In this document: piece by piece, positions 52,186 through 62,800 of the stretch
Numbering within the stretch: the first letter of the stretch is position 1
Layout of the letters: every line of letters begins with the position of its first letter
Assembly: GCF_024137025.1 (NCBI RefSeq)
Contig: NZ_JAMYJR010000027.1
Location: forward strand, 1 to 64,000
DNA length: 64,000 nt
Origin: Paractinoplanes aksuensis
GTDB taxonomy: Bacteria > Actinomycetota > Actinomycetes > Mycobacteriales > Micromonosporaceae
Reading direction: 5' to 3'
Translations under genes and position numbers: made by a program
The notes under the pieces: generated by a model
The model's input: the letters and a program-made list of their open reading frames with translations, nothing else
What the model was told of the DNA's origin: nothing
Databases searched by the model: none

Positions 52186-52827
52186 TCACACAGGTTCAGG
52201 GCCGGGCGGGTCGCGGATCAGGCGAGTCGCCTCGGCCCGGTCGGCTGCGCCGACCTTGGTGATGATGCCGGAGACGTAGTTGGCGACGGTTTTCGCCGAC
52301 AGTCCCAGCCGCTCCGCGATCACCGGGTTGGCCAGCCCCTTGGCGAGCAGCCGGGCGATCGCGTCCTCACGGGGTGTGAACCGCCAGGGCCCGCCGCCGA
52401 GGGCTCGGACGGCTTCCGACGCCGGGGCGAACCCGGGGCGGGGAACGCCGGCGCCCAGCCACAGGGCGCCGGACAACGTCGCCCGGATGGCCGCGACGAT
52501 CTGGTCCGGCTCGGAGTCCTTGACCACGTATCCGGAGGCGCCGGCCGCCAGCGCGGCCGCCACCGACTGCTCGTCGTCGTACATGGTGATGGCGACGACG
52601 GAAATCGGGCCGTACGCCGCGACGATGTGCTCGGTGGCCGCCACCCCGCCCAGCTCCGGCAGGCCCAGATCCATGAGCACCACATCCGGGCGCTCGCGGC
52701 CGACCACCTCGATCGCCTCCCGGCCGGAGGCCGCCTCGGCCACCACCTCGATCTCACTGGCCCGCAACAGGGCGACCAGGCCCTTGCGGAACACGGGATG
52801 GTCGTCGACCACCACCACGCGGATCAT
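52186..52827 (-). CDS. NarL-family response regulator
   Basis: 213 residues. Receiver domain with acidic pair VVVDDHP, phosphorylation site Asp53 in LMDLGLPE and the conserved Lys in YVVKDSEP. The GerE HTH at about 145-205 contains TPREDAIARLLAKG and VIAERLGLSAKTVANYVSGIITKVG. The start overlaps the kinase stop (ATGA). Partner kinase is frameshifted, so this regulator may currently lack its phosphodonor if the frameshift is real. Confidence 0.9.
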   Translation of the reverse strand: MIRVVVVDDHPVFRKGLVALLRASEIEVVAEAASGREAIEVVGRERPDVVLMDLGLPELGGVAATEHIVAAYGPISVVAITMYDDEQSVAAALAAGASGYVVKDSEPDQIVAAIRATLSGALWLGAGVPRPGFAPASEAVRALGGGPWRFTPREDAIARLLAKGLANPVIAERLGLSAKTVANYVSGIITKVGAADRAEATRLIRDPPGPEPV

Positions 52828-54615
52828 GCGGGCGCCCCCGGCGGCAACGGGAGCCGGACGGCGACCTCGCCCCCGCCCTGCGGCGCCCGGCCGAACCGGA
52901 CCGTGCCGCCGAGCTCGGCCGCTCGTTCCCGGATCGAGGCCAGGCCCAGGCCCGGTGCGAGTCGCTCCGGAAAGCCCTGTCCGTCGTCACCCACGATGAC
53001 CTCCAGATGGTCGGCCGCCAGGGCCAGGCTGATCACGCAGGCCCGGGCCCCGGCGTGACGGCGAACGTTGGTGACCGCCTCCTGCACGATCCGCAGCGCG
53101 GCCAGGTCGACTGCGGCCGGCAGGACGAGCCGGTGCTCCGGTGCCCGGACGGACACCTCCAGCCGGTCGGCCTGGACGCCGGCCGTGCGATGCCGGATCG
53201 CCGCCACCAACCCTCGGTCGTCAAGGATCGGCGGCCGCAGGCCGTACGCGATCTCGCGGGTCTGCGACACCGCGGCCTTGATGTCGCGGTACAGGTCATC
53301 GGCCAGCCTGACCAGGCCCTCGTCCACACCGGCAGCTCGCCGGGCCACCGCCGCTGCCGACAGGGCCAGCCCGGCCAGGCTGGGCGAGAGGTCGTCGTGC
53401 AGGTCCCGGCGCAGGCGGCGACGTTCCTCCTCCCGGGAATGGACGAGCCGGGCGTGCGCCTCGGTGAGGTCGGCCCGGGCGCGAGCGCCGTGCAGCGCGG
53501 GCGCGGCGTGCACGGCCAGCTGGGTGATAACCGTGCGGTCGCGGGCGGTCAGATCGGATTCACCGCGGCGCGGAGCAACGCTCAGGGTGGCCAGCTCCTC
53601 GCCCTGATAGACGACCGGGAAGACGACAGCGTCCGGGCCGGGCCGGCCGACCACGGCGGACAGGTGCGCCCCGCCGCGCAGTTCCGCCGAATCGAGATAG
53701 GTGGCGTCCACGATCACCTGGAGCACGGTGGCCGGCACCGCCGCGGCGTCCGGTTGCGCGTCGAGAGCCGCGCCGAGCCGGACGACAGCGAGCGCCGGAT
53801 CGGCGCGGCCGCGATAGACGACCCAGTCGGCCAGCGAACCGGACAGCCGCACCGCCGGGACGGTGATCGCGCCGAGCCCCGCGGCTCCCCACCAGGCCGC
53901 GCCCGGGCCCGCGCCGGCCCGGGCGGCGAGCCCGGTGACCACACCGAACACGGGCGCGAGAACCAGCACCGCGAACGTGACCCGCAGAACCGCCCGCAAC
54001 ATCACGTCCACCGCCGCCAGCCCCGGCCGGAGCAGACCGATCGCGAACCCGGCCGCCGCGGGCAGGCCGGCCAGGTTCGCGGCGGCGACCGACCACGGGC
54101 CGTCCGACCCGATCGTGCCGCCCCTCGGCGACGAACAGCACCGCGAACAGTTCCACGCACACCAGCGAGCCGAGCAGGGCCCAGCGCACCCGTTCCCGCT
54201 CCGCGGTGGTCGCCCGGCGACGATAGCGATACACCTGGGCGCCGAGCAGCGCGAGCTGGGCGGCCGGCACGACCAGCCACCACGCGCCGGCGGAGAGCGA
54301 CCCGCCCAGGATCGGGTCGGCGACCGAGACGGCGATCAGCAGCAGCACCGGCCCGAGCAACCAGGGTGGGGTGAACCGGCCGTCCGGGTACGTGGCGCAG
54401 AGCAGTGGGAACGTCACGAACCAGGCGGTGTCCGGAATCGCCGAGTCCGGCCACAGCGCGCTCGCCGCGAGGCCCGCGGTGAGCAGCGCGACGGCCAGCG
54501 CCGGCACCGGCGGCACCCGGCGGCGCACCGCCGACCCGATCAGCAGCACGATGACCGGCCATGCCGCGACCTGCCATGCGACCTGGCTGCCGGTGACGAG
54601 CGCTCCTCCGGTCAT
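52824..54615 (-). pseudogene. Sensor histidine kinase split by one frameshift
   Basis: From the ATG at 54615 (a GTG at 54621 is possible) the frame encodes four to five membrane helices up to LFAVLFVAEG at about 54122. It then slips; one frame over, the protein continues seamlessly (GTIGSDGPWSVAAANLAGLP, GFAIGLLRPGL) into the kinase part: GAF-like region, HisKA_3 with RDLHDDLSPSLAG, and HATPase_c motifs (NVRRHAG, GDDGQGF, GLGLASIRERA), ending at 52824. The slip lies in a GGGGCGG stretch at 54117-54123. It is either a real loss of function or a homopolymer sequence error. Coupled to the response regulator by ATGA. Confidence 0.75.
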
Positions 54616-54625
54616 GACCACCGGA

Positions 54626-55240
54626 TCATCGCACCTCGACCGGCCGCCGCGCCCGACGCAGGCAGACCACGCCGAGAACCAGCAGGTACGGGATCATCAC
54701 CAGGACACCCCAGGGCTGCGACCAGACCAGGATCGGCACGACCACGACGAGCGCGGCCACCACCCCCACCCGGCTCAGCACTTTCCCGGCCCCCAGCAGA
54801 GCCACCCACCCGGCGAAACCGATCGCGGCCACCGCGATGAAGCCGGTGTTCACCACATCGACGGTGTGCGCGACCACCCGCTGCAGAGTCGGATCAGTGG
54901 TCAGCTCGTCGATACCGACACCGACCGAGCTGTACGGGGCGAGGGAGAGCCCGCCGACCGCCACCCACGCGCCGGCCGAGAGCCGGCCCAGCCAGGAGCC
55001 GATGCCGTCGTACCCGGTGGCCGCCGCGACCGCGCGGACCGTGACGGCCAGGGCGATGCCCACCGCGGCGAAGACGACCCCGCCCAGTGCGCCCTGCCAG
55101 GTCCGCTCGGCCAGATAGGCGGCGGTGCCCATCCGGGACTCCTCGCCGGCCCCCAGCGCCACCAGCACCGGCTGAACAAGATAGGCCGCCGCGGCGACCA
55201 GTGCGGCCACCCCGGCCGTCCGATAAGGGGAGATGGACAT
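54626..55240 (-). CDS. Six-helix membrane protein of the two-component operon
   Basis: 204 residues from the ATG at 55240 (GGAGG 7 nt upstream). Hydrophobic helices at about 10-30, 55-80, 90-115, 135-160 and 165-195; the C-terminus is basic. It resembles uncharacterised DUF-type integral membrane proteins of actinomycetes. It is the first gene of the kinase/regulator operon, 10 nt before the kinase, so it may sense or respond to the same envelope signal. No catalytic motif is seen. Confidence 0.65.
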   Translation of the reverse strand: MSISPYRTAGVAALVAAAAYLVQPVLVALGAGEESRMGTAAYLAERTWQGALGGVVFAAVGIALAVTVRAVAAATGYDGIGSWLGRLSAGAWVAVGGLSLAPYSSVGVGIDELTTDPTLQRVVAHTVDVVNTGFIAVAAIGFAGWVALLGAGKVLSRVGVVAALVVVVPILVWSQPWGVLVMIPYLLVLGVVCLRRARRPVEVR

Positions 55241-55330
55241 CGCGCGACCTCCGGCGCTCAAGGAATCGAGGGCCTCAACCTGTCGCACCGGATTCCCGGG
55301 ACGTCAGGGAAGACCCTTCCCGAGCTCCAG

Positions 55331-55366
55331 CAGGGTGCGGGGACCCTCGAAGGCCCCCGCACCCTG
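55331..55366 (-). terminator. Hairpin with 12-bp perfect stem
   Basis: CAGGGTGCGGGG and CCCCGCACCCTG surround a 12-nt loop, 20 nt beyond the stop of the ThuA-fusion gene. Likely terminator for that gene, also separating it from the two-component operon downstream. Confidence 0.75.
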
Positions 55367-55385
55367 TCGTACGCGGTCTGTCCGA

Positions 55386-58300
55386 TCAGCTGTAGACCTC
55401 GAACTCGAACAGTGAGTAGCCCCAGGCGGTGGCCCGGGCCGTGCCGTTGATCCGCACGTACCGGCCGGTGGCGGCCAGCGCGGTGTGATCGTCGATCCCA
55501 CCGTCGGCGCCGGCGATCGTCCGTACCGTGGTCCAGGTCGTCCCGTTGGCCGACGTCTGGATCTGGTAACCGGACCCGTACGCCCCCTCCCAGGTCAACT
55601 TGACCCGGTTGACGGGGTAGGACTGGCCGAGGTCGACCTGGATCCACTGCGGGTCGGCGAAGGCGCTCGCCCACCGGCTGGTCGGTGAACCGTCCACCGC
55701 CGCGGAGGCCGGGTAGGCGGCCGCCTCGGTGCTGGACGCCGTCGCCGGCTTGTTCAAGGCCAGGTTGCCCGCGGGCGGCACGACAGCGCCGCCGTACACC
55801 TCGAACTCGAACAGCGAGTAGCCCCAGGCGGTGCCGCGGGCCGTGCCGTTGATCCGCACGTAGCGACCCGTGGCGCCCAGCGCCGTGTTGTCGTCCACCC
55901 CACCGTCGCCGCCGGTGATCGTCCGGGCTGTGGTCCAGGTCGTCCCGTCGGCCGACGTCTGGATCTGGTAGCCGGAGCCGTAGGCCGATTCCCAGGTCAG
56001 TTTGACCCGGTCGATGGCGGTCGACTGGCCGAGGTCGACCTGGATCCACTGCGGATCGCTGAACGTGCTCGCCCATCGGGTGGTCAGCGAACCGTCCACC
56101 GCGGCCGACGCCGGGTAGGCGACGGACTCCGTGCTCGACGCCGTCACCGGCTTGTTCAACGCCAGGTTGCCCGACTGCGGCGGGGTGGGGCCGCCGGAGG
56201 TGAACGTGAAGTCGTCGATGTCGAACAGCGATCCCGCGCCGCCGGTGAACACCAGGTACAACTGCTGCGTGCCGGTCGGTGGGCTGATCGTCCCGGTGAC
56301 GTCGGCCCACGTCTCCCAGCCCCCGGTCGGGGCGACCGGCACCGTGCCGGCCACCGGTCCGGTCGGCGAACCGGTGCGTACGGTCAGCGTGCCACCGACG
56401 CCGGCCGAGGCGACCCGCGCCTTGATGCCGGTGACGCCGGCCAGGTTGTACCGGGGGAACGAGATCCAGTCGCCGTTCTCGATGTACCCGACGGCGTTGC
56501 CGCCGTGCGCGTTGGCCTTGGCCGCGACCTGGACACCGTTCATGGTGCCGAAGTGCTCGGCCTGCCGGGTTCGCGGTTGCAGCAGGTGCTGAGCCTGGAC
56601 GGCGACCCCGGTGACGGGGGTGTACTCCGCGGCGAGCACCCCGAAGATGTTCGCGCTCGCGTCGTGCTCACCGTCCACGGTGGTCTGGATCGAGCCGCTG
56701 CACCCGTTCTTGCTGGTGATCGGGTGACCGTGGCTGTCGTGGCCGAGCACGTAGTTGAGCACGACCCGGTTGCAGTCGATGGTGCTCGCGTTCGGGTCGG
56801 TGACTCTGATCTCGTACGGCACCAGGTCGCCGAACTGGAACACCGATCCGTCGGGCGGTGCGATCAGCTGGATGGAGGGCCGCCCGACTCCGACGACCGT
56901 GCTGGCCGTCGAGGTCTTGCCGCCGGAATCCCGGACGGTCAGCGTCGCGGTGTATTCGCCGTTCGCCGGGTAGGTGAACGTCGGGTTGGCCGCCGTCGAG
57001 TCGGTGCTGCCGTTGCTGGTGAAGTCCCAGGCGTACGTGATCGGGTCGCCGTCCGGGTCGTTGCTGCCGGCCGAGCTGAACTGCACGGTCAGCGGCGCCG
57101 CGCCCGAGGACGGGGTCGCACTGGCCTGGGCGATCGGGGCCCGGTTGCCGCCACTGTTGTACTCGATCCGATAGAGCGCCGAGTTCTCGTCCCCGCCGAA
57201 CCAGGTCGTGCCGTAGTCGAGCACGTACAGGGCACCGTCCGGCCCGAACTCCATGTCCATGATCGCCGTCCCGGTCCACGGGATCGGCTCGATCGCGCCG
57301 GCCGTGCCGTCGCCGTTCAGGGTGACCGCCTTGATCCAGCGACTCGTGAATTCCCCGAGCAAGACCTTTTTGTCGTACGACGCCGGGAACTTCACATCGG
57401 AGGCCAGCGACGGGTTGAAGTTGTAGACCGGGCCGCCCATGGGCCCGCCCCCGCCCAGTTCGGGCCGCCAGGGACCCTGCCCGCCGTAGGGCAGCCACGC
57501 CGCCTGCGACGCCGGCAGCGCCGTGACACCGGTGTTGTTGCGCGAGTTGTTCGTCGGCCCACCGGCACAGTTGTAAGCACCGGACGACGGCCCGGTCGGG
57601 AACGCGTACTCCTGGTAGGGGGTGTTGTAGTTCGAGCAGTACGGCCAGCCGAAGAAGCCCGGACGGGTGATCCGCTCGAACGAGACGGTGCCCGCGGGTC
57701 CGCGCTGCGGGTCGGCCGAGCCGGCGTCGGGGCCGTAGTCACCGAGGTAGACGACACCGGTGGCCTTGTCGACGCTCATCTTGAACGGGTTGCGGAAGCC
57801 CATGGCGTACACCTCGGGCCTGGTGTTCGGCGTTCCCGGGGCGAACATGTTGCCGCCCGGGATGGTGTAGCCACCGGTCGCGCCCGGCTTGATCCGCAGC
57901 ACCTTGCCGCGCAGGTCGTTGCTGTTGGCCGAGGTGCGCTGCGCGTCGTAGGCGGGGTTGCGGTCGGCCCGCTCGTCGAGCGGCGCGAACCCGGCCGACT
58001 CGAACGGGTTGGTGTCGTCACCGGTGGACAGATACAGGTTGCCGGCGGCGTCGAAGTCGATGTCACCGCCGACGTGGCAGCACAGCCCCCGGCTGGTCGG
58101 CACGTCGAGGATCGTCACCAGCGAGGCCGGGTCGATCGTGTTGTCGTCCCGCACGGTGAACCGGCCCAGCTTGTTGGAACCGTTGAACGGGGCGAACTGC
58201 GCTGCCGTACCGGTGGACGGAGCGTCGCCACCGGGCGTGCTCAGCGGGGGCGCGTAATAGACGTACACCCAGCGGTTGGTGGCGAAGTTGGGGTCGGCCT

Positions 58301-59258
58301 TGATGCTCTGCAGACCCTCCTCGTCGTGGCTGTAGACCGGCAGCGTCAGCGCGACCTTGGTGTTGCCGTTGACGTCGGTGTACCGGATGACGCCGTTGCG
58401 CGAGGTGTGCAGCACCCCCCGGTTGGGCAGCACGGTGAGGCCCATCGGCTCCCCGGTCTCGGCCACGCCCTTGGCCAGGTTGACCTGGCTGAACGTGCCG
58501 GCGGGGGCTTGCACCGAACAGTTGCCGACGTTCTGCGCGGCATACCTGATGCCACCGAGCAGATGCGTACGGAAGTGGGTCTCGGTGTAGCTCTCCTGGG
58601 TGTGGCCGAGGCCGGTGTACCAGGAGCGGCCGCCGTCGTAGGGCCGGCACCACGAGATCGGGTGGTCGCCGTTCATGCTGCCGCCGGTGTACGTGGCCTC
58701 GTTGAGATTCGCGAGGACGTGCACCTGCGAGCGGGGGTTGGTGCGGTAGTTGTACAGCTCGTCGGTGCGGTTCCAGTTCACCGGGATGCCCGCGTTGGAC
58801 GGGTGGGCGGAGTCCTCGATGCGAACGGTGACCGGCTGGATCGCGGGGTGACTGGCGAAGTAGGCGCCGACGAGGTTGCCGTACCAGGGCCAGTCGTACT
58901 CGGTGTCGGAAGCGGCGTGCACGCCGACGTAGCCGCCACCCGCGCGGACGTAGCGCTCGTACGCGGCCTGCTGGGTCGCGTCGAGCACGTCGCCGGTCGT
59001 GGACAGCCAGATGACCGCCTTGAACCGGGCCAGGTTGGCGTCGGTGAACTGGCCGGCGTCCTCAGTGGCCTCGACCGTGAAGTTGTTCTGCGCGCCCAGT
59101 TGCTGGATCGCGGCGATCCCGGCGGGGATGGCGTCGTGCCGGAACCCCGCGGTCTTGCTGAAGATCAGCACCGAGAAGTCGGCGGCGAAGGCCGGGGCGG
59201 CGTTGACGCCCGTCCCGGCCAGGACAAGGGCGACGATCAGTAACACTCTGCGAATCAT
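55386..59258 (-). CDS. Secreted ThuA / sugar-dehydrogenase / PKD / CBM6 / double F5-8C fusion
   Basis: 1290 residues; a signal peptide covers about 1-25. Order: ThuA-like domain (about 27-235: FSVLIFSKTAGFRHDAI, GGYVGVHAASD); a PQQ-type glucose/sorbosone dehydrogenase beta-propeller (about 260-690: GLTVLPNRGVLHTSR, GDIDFDAAGNLYLSTGDD, GPDGALYVLDYG); a PKD domain (SNDPDGDPITYAWDF); a linking beta domain; a CBM6 (QAEHFGTMNGVQ, YIENGDWISF); and two F5/8 type C (CBM32-like) domains at the C-terminus. It should bind polysaccharide and oxidise or process sugars outside the cell. Upstream GAGCGCT sites suggest LacI-type control. Confidence 0.9.
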   Translation of the reverse strand: MIRRVLLIVALVLAGTGVNAAPAFAADFSVLIFSKTAGFRHDAIPAGIAAIQQLGAQNNFTVEATEDAGQFTDANLARFKAVIWLSTTGDVLDATQQAAYERYVRAGGGYVGVHAASDTEYDWPWYGNLVGAYFASHPAIQPVTVRIEDSAHPSNAGIPVNWNRTDELYNYRTNPRSQVHVLANLNEATYTGGSMNGDHPISWCRPYDGGRSWYTGLGHTQESYTETHFRTHLLGGIRYAAQNVGNCSVQAPAGTFSQVNLAKGVAETGEPMGLTVLPNRGVLHTSRNGVIRYTDVNGNTKVALTLPVYSHDEEGLQSIKADPNFATNRWVYVYYAPPLSTPGGDAPSTGTAAQFAPFNGSNKLGRFTVRDDNTIDPASLVTILDVPTSRGLCCHVGGDIDFDAAGNLYLSTGDDTNPFESAGFAPLDERADRNPAYDAQRTSANSNDLRGKVLRIKPGATGGYTIPGGNMFAPGTPNTRPEVYAMGFRNPFKMSVDKATGVVYLGDYGPDAGSADPQRGPAGTVSFERITRPGFFGWPYCSNYNTPYQEYAFPTGPSSGAYNCAGGPTNNSRNNTGVTALPASQAAWLPYGGQGPWRPELGGGGPMGGPVYNFNPSLASDVKFPASYDKKVLLGEFTSRWIKAVTLNGDGTAGAIEPIPWTGTAIMDMEFGPDGALYVLDYGTTWFGGDENSALYRIEYNSGGNRAPIAQASATPSSGAAPLTVQFSSAGSNDPDGDPITYAWDFTSNGSTDSTAANPTFTYPANGEYTATLTVRDSGGKTSTASTVVGVGRPSIQLIAPPDGSVFQFGDLVPYEIRVTDPNASTIDCNRVVLNYVLGHDSHGHPITSKNGCSGSIQTTVDGEHDASANIFGVLAAEYTPVTGVAVQAQHLLQPRTRQAEHFGTMNGVQVAAKANAHGGNAVGYIENGDWISFPRYNLAGVTGIKARVASAGVGGTLTVRTGSPTGPVAGTVPVAPTGGWETWADVTGTISPPTGTQQLYLVFTGGAGSLFDIDDFTFTSGGPTPPQSGNLALNKPVTASSTESVAYPASAAVDGSLTTRWASTFSDPQWIQVDLGQSTAIDRVKLTWESAYGSGYQIQTSADGTTWTTARTITGGDGGVDDNTALGATGRYVRINGTARGTAWGYSLFEFEVYGGAVVPPAGNLALNKPATASSTEAAAYPASAAVDGSPTSRWASAFADPQWIQVDLGQSYPVNRVKLTWEGAYGSGYQIQTSANGTTWTTVRTIAGADGGIDDHTALAATGRYVRINGTARATAWGYSLFEFEVYS
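55389..56168 (-). repeat. Tandem duplicated F5/8 type C domains
   Basis: Copy A is 55794-56168 and copy B 55389-55766, separated by a 9-residue linker, period about 405 bp. I count roughly 20 differences in 125 residues. Both begin NLALNKP and end YSLFEFEVY. The high similarity indicates a fairly recent intragenic duplication. Confidence 0.8.
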
Positions 59259-59475
59259 GATCGGTGGGGTCCCTCTCGTGAGGAAGGAGCCGCGGCAGAT
59301 GCCCCCGCGATGGGTCTCGAAGCGCGCATGGCGGTGCCGCGTCTGTCCCAGCGATGGGGGATCGGCACGTCGCGCATGGGGAGTCGCGCGGCGCCGCGAT
59401 GGGGATGGGGTGGTCGGGGGCGGCGGCCGACGGCGCCTGATCGGGGGTGTAGCGCCGTCGGATCTCAAACTCTCG

Positions 59476-59489
59476 GAGAGCGCTTTCTC
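59476..59489. promoter_or_regulatory. LacI-type operator candidate GAGAGCGCTTTCTC
   Basis: An imperfect palindrome centred on AGCGCT in the long leader of the ThuA-fusion gene. It resembles the CG-centred operators of LacI-family sugar regulators. A partner copy lies 79 bp away. Confidence 0.45.
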
Positions 59490-59553
59490 GTGGGGTGTTG
59501 AGAAGTTAACAGATTCGTCACCGCCCAACAATGCCTTCATCGACCGCCTGGGT

Positions 59554-59567
59554 GGAGAGCGCTTCCC
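59554..59567. promoter_or_regulatory. Second operator candidate GGAGAGCGCTTCCC
   Basis: Shares GGAGAGCGCTT with the site at 59475. It lies just beyond the stop of the inhibitor remnant. Two sites 79 bp apart could allow looping by a tetramer or cooperative repression. Confidence 0.4.
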
Positions 59568-59571
59568 GGGC

Positions 59572-59769
59572 TCACCGCAGCTGCAGCTGGATAGGGCCCA
59601 ATTTCTCCACGCTGTCCACATCAGGGTCGGCTCGCAGCGAGACGATCTGCTCCTCGGTGAGGACGGCCAGGAAGGTGCCCCCCATCGTGACGTAGGTGGG
59701 CTGGATCCCGTGCCGGGCGGCCAGAACGCGGGGCGGGCAGACCGTGCGCCTGCCTGGCGGTTGCGTCAC
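59572..59769 (-). pseudogene. Peptidase-inhibitor I9 domain remnant
   Basis: The minus-strand frame ends VLAARHGIQPTYVTMGG, FLAVLTEEQIVSLRADPDVDSVEK and stops at 59572, which matches the C-terminal half of the I9 (subtilisin propeptide-like) fold. The N-terminal part is Arg/Pro-rich and has lost similarity, and no protease gene follows. It is probably a decayed stand-alone inhibitor; a very short functional protein is not excluded. Confidence 0.4.
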
Positions 59770-59833
59770 ATTCAGCCCGCACGGAGTGGTCAGGGTCGAT
59801 GAAAGAGCCGCGGCGCATCCACAATGGGCGGCG

Positions 59834-59849
59834 CACGATCAAGATCGTG
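59834..59849. promoter_or_regulatory. Inverted repeat CACGATC-N2-GATCGTG
   Basis: A perfect 7-bp inverted repeat with an AA spacer, 29 nt before the start of the giant secreted protein gene. Suitable size for a dimeric repressor; regulator unknown. Confidence 0.45.
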
Positions 59850-59877
59850 TGTCCCCAGAGAAGGGTAACAACGCACC

Positions 59878-62800
59878 ATGTCGTCACGCTCGTCGCGGCG
59901 GCGCCGGCTGTCGGTGACCTCGACAGTCGCAGCGCTGCTCACCGTCGGCGCGATGGGGGTGCCCGGGACCGCCCAGGCGCAAACCCCCGCAGCCCCCGCA
60001 GCACCCAACCCCTCCCCCGCCACCGCCGACGATGCCGACCCGGTGGCCGCCGCCGTCGCGCAGGCCCGCCGAACGGGGGAATCCGTCCCCGTCCCCTCGT
60101 TGACCAGCGAGTCGTCGACGACGTCGGCCGCGCCCGACGGCAAGCTCACCACCACCTACTCGTCGAGCCCGGAACGCATCCGGCGCGACGGCGAGTGGGT
60201 GCCCATCGACACGACGTTGGTGAAGCAGCCCGACGGCAGTTACGCGCCGAAGGCGGCGACCACCGACGTGTCCATCGGCGCCGGGGGCAGCACCGCCCTC
60301 GTCGCGCTCAAGGACGGCCGCACGTCGCTGCGCTTCACCTGGCCGGGCAAACTGCCCGTCCCGAGCGTCTCGGCCGACACGGCGACCTACGCGAACGTCC
60401 TGCCCGACGTGGATCTGCAGGTCACGGCGGACGCGAGCGGCTACTCGTCGATGCTCGTGGTGAAGAACGCCCGAGCCGCGGCCGATCCGGCCCTCCAGAA
60501 GATCGACTTCGGGCTCTCCGGCACCGGCGTCAAGATCTCCGGTACGCGCGACGGCGGCGCGGAGGCCGCCGACACGCGCACCGGCGAGACCGTCTTCCAC
60601 ACGAACACCGCCCTGATGTGGGACAGCAGCCCGGCCGAGGACGCGGCGGCCACGACCAAGAAGGAGACCGGGCGCTCCGGCCTCCTCCGGGACGAGCGAC
60701 CCGGCCCCGGGAAGCTCGGAGGACGCCGCGCCCAGGTGAAGCTCACCATCGGCGGCGGTAAGCAGACGCTGACCCCCGACCGGGCCCTGCTGACCGCGAG
60801 GACGACGAAGTTCCCGGTCTTCATCGATCCCGCCTGGACCGGCAAGAAGAGCCAGCAGAACTGGGCTCGCATCTCGAGCAACGGATGGAACGTCTACAAC
60901 TCCACCGCGAAGACCGGCGCCGTCAGCGCGCGCATCGGCCTCGACGACTGGGACGGCGGCGCCGGTGAGCGCGCCCGGACGTACTACCAGATGGACACGT
61001 CCGGGGTCGCCGGGGCCGAGGTGTCGAAGGCGACGCTGTACGTCGTGCAGCGCTGGGCCGCGTCCTGCTACAACACGGCTGCGGTGGTGTACGGGACGGC
61101 CGCGCCGAGCTCGTGGAACGCGGCCGGGCTGTCCTGGGGGCACGAGCCCAGGAAGAAGACCGGGATCCTCTCGACGCTCAACGGCCGCGAGACCGACTGC
61201 GGCACCAAGGACGTCCGGGTCACGCCGGCCTCGTTCGAGTTCAACGTGCTCAGCTACATCAAACCGAATGCCCTGAGCGGGGCGACCCGGGCGACCTTCC
61301 TGGTCGAAGCGGCGAACATGAACGACAAGTACCACTGGAAGCAGCTCGGCTACGGCGGTGGCGCCCGGCTGTCGGTCGAGTACAGCTACCGCCCGTACCT
61401 GTACAAGAACACAGGCCTGCCGACGGCCAGTCCCTCGATCTACGACATGGGCCGCTACCTCACCACGACGAGCACGCCGACGCTGACCGCGAAGGGCACC
61501 AACGGGGTGCACAACGGCAGCCAGGAGAACGTCCTGATGCGGTACGAGTTCTACCGCGGGAGCCAGTTGATCGTCAGCAAGAACACCGGCTACAGCCAGT
61601 ACGGCCAGTCCTGGACGATTCCCCGGTTGCAGGACGGCGACTACCGGTGGCGGGCCATGCCGCAGAACCAGTCCAAGCTGTGGGGCAAGAAGTGGACCGC
61701 CTGGCAGAACCTGACCATCGACACGGTCGCGCCGTGGGCGCCCAAGGTGAAGTCCACGCAGTTCCCGTCCAAGCAACTGGGCGGCGCGTTCTCCGACAAG
61801 GGCACCTTCCAGATCACTCCCGACAAGACGGGCGGTCACAAGGACAACATTACCGGCTACCTGTTCTCGCTCGACGGTGACCTGACCAACGTCACCTACA
61901 AGGCGCTACCGGCCAACCAGCGGATCACCTGGTCGACCGGCATCACCACGCCGGTCCCGGGCAAGATCTACTACGCGAGCGCGGACAACGCGGCCGGCAC
62001 CGGCGCCGCCGTCCTGAACGGCGCCGCCGGCCCGCAGTTCACGCCCGGCACCTCGGGCGCCCACAAACTGACCGTCAAGGCGGTCGACCAGGCCGGCTCG
62101 ACGTCGCCGCAGACCGCGTACGTCTTCTATGCCGGCCGCAGCACGCCGACCTTCGCCACCGCGACCAAGCTGGTCAACGGCGGCCCGGCGACCAACACCG
62201 ACGGCACGACCACGACGGTCCCGCCGGCCACGGCCACCACCACGGGCCGGGTCATCACCCAGGCCGCGCCGGCCGGCGCGTACTTCGCTGACGGCTTCCA
62301 GGCCGTGTTGTCCAACAACGGAACGGCCAAGGTGGCAAAGAACGACACTGTGACGTACTCGTTCAACGTGCCTGCGACCGGCCTCTGGGAGGTCGGCGTC
62401 CACCTGACGACCGGCACCGCCAACGGCGTCTACGACCTCGTCCTCGACAAGGGCAAAGCGACCGCCAAGACCCTGCTGACCGGTTATGACACCTACGCCA
62501 CCACGGGCGAGACCCGGTTCGTCAACTTCGGGGTCCTGAAGGACAGCTCGGGCAAGGCGATGCCGCTGAGCCAGGGCGTGCACACCGTCACGTTCACCAT
62601 GACCGGCAAGCACGCGGACTCGGCGGGCTATCAGTCGGGCATCGACCTGGTGCGGCTGGCGCCGACACTGACCTGTCCCATCAACAACACGACGGCCTGC
62701 CTCAACAACACCGCGGTCAGCACCCTCACGGCCGGAACCAAACCGGTCGTCACGGCCGCCGACGCCGATGGCGCAGGGGCCAGCTTCGAGGCCGCCGACC

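Larger units (their letters stand above)
59259..59571. other. Non-coding region upstream of the ThuA-fusion gene
   Basis: No credible gene: the open frames here are Arg/Gly-rich shadows. It holds two sites starting GGAGAGCGCTT, at 59475-59485 and 59554-59564, 79 bp apart, and an AT-richer patch (GTTGAGAAGTTAACAGATT at about 59497-59515) that is a plausible promoter region for the minus-strand gene. The rest is GC-rich sequence with GATGGGG repeats. Confidence 0.5.

Noticed and set aside
59310..59501. A 63-codon plus-strand frame upstream of the giant gene.
   Set aside because: Arg/Gly/Trp-rich with no ribosome site; it crosses an operator-like palindrome and looks non-coding.
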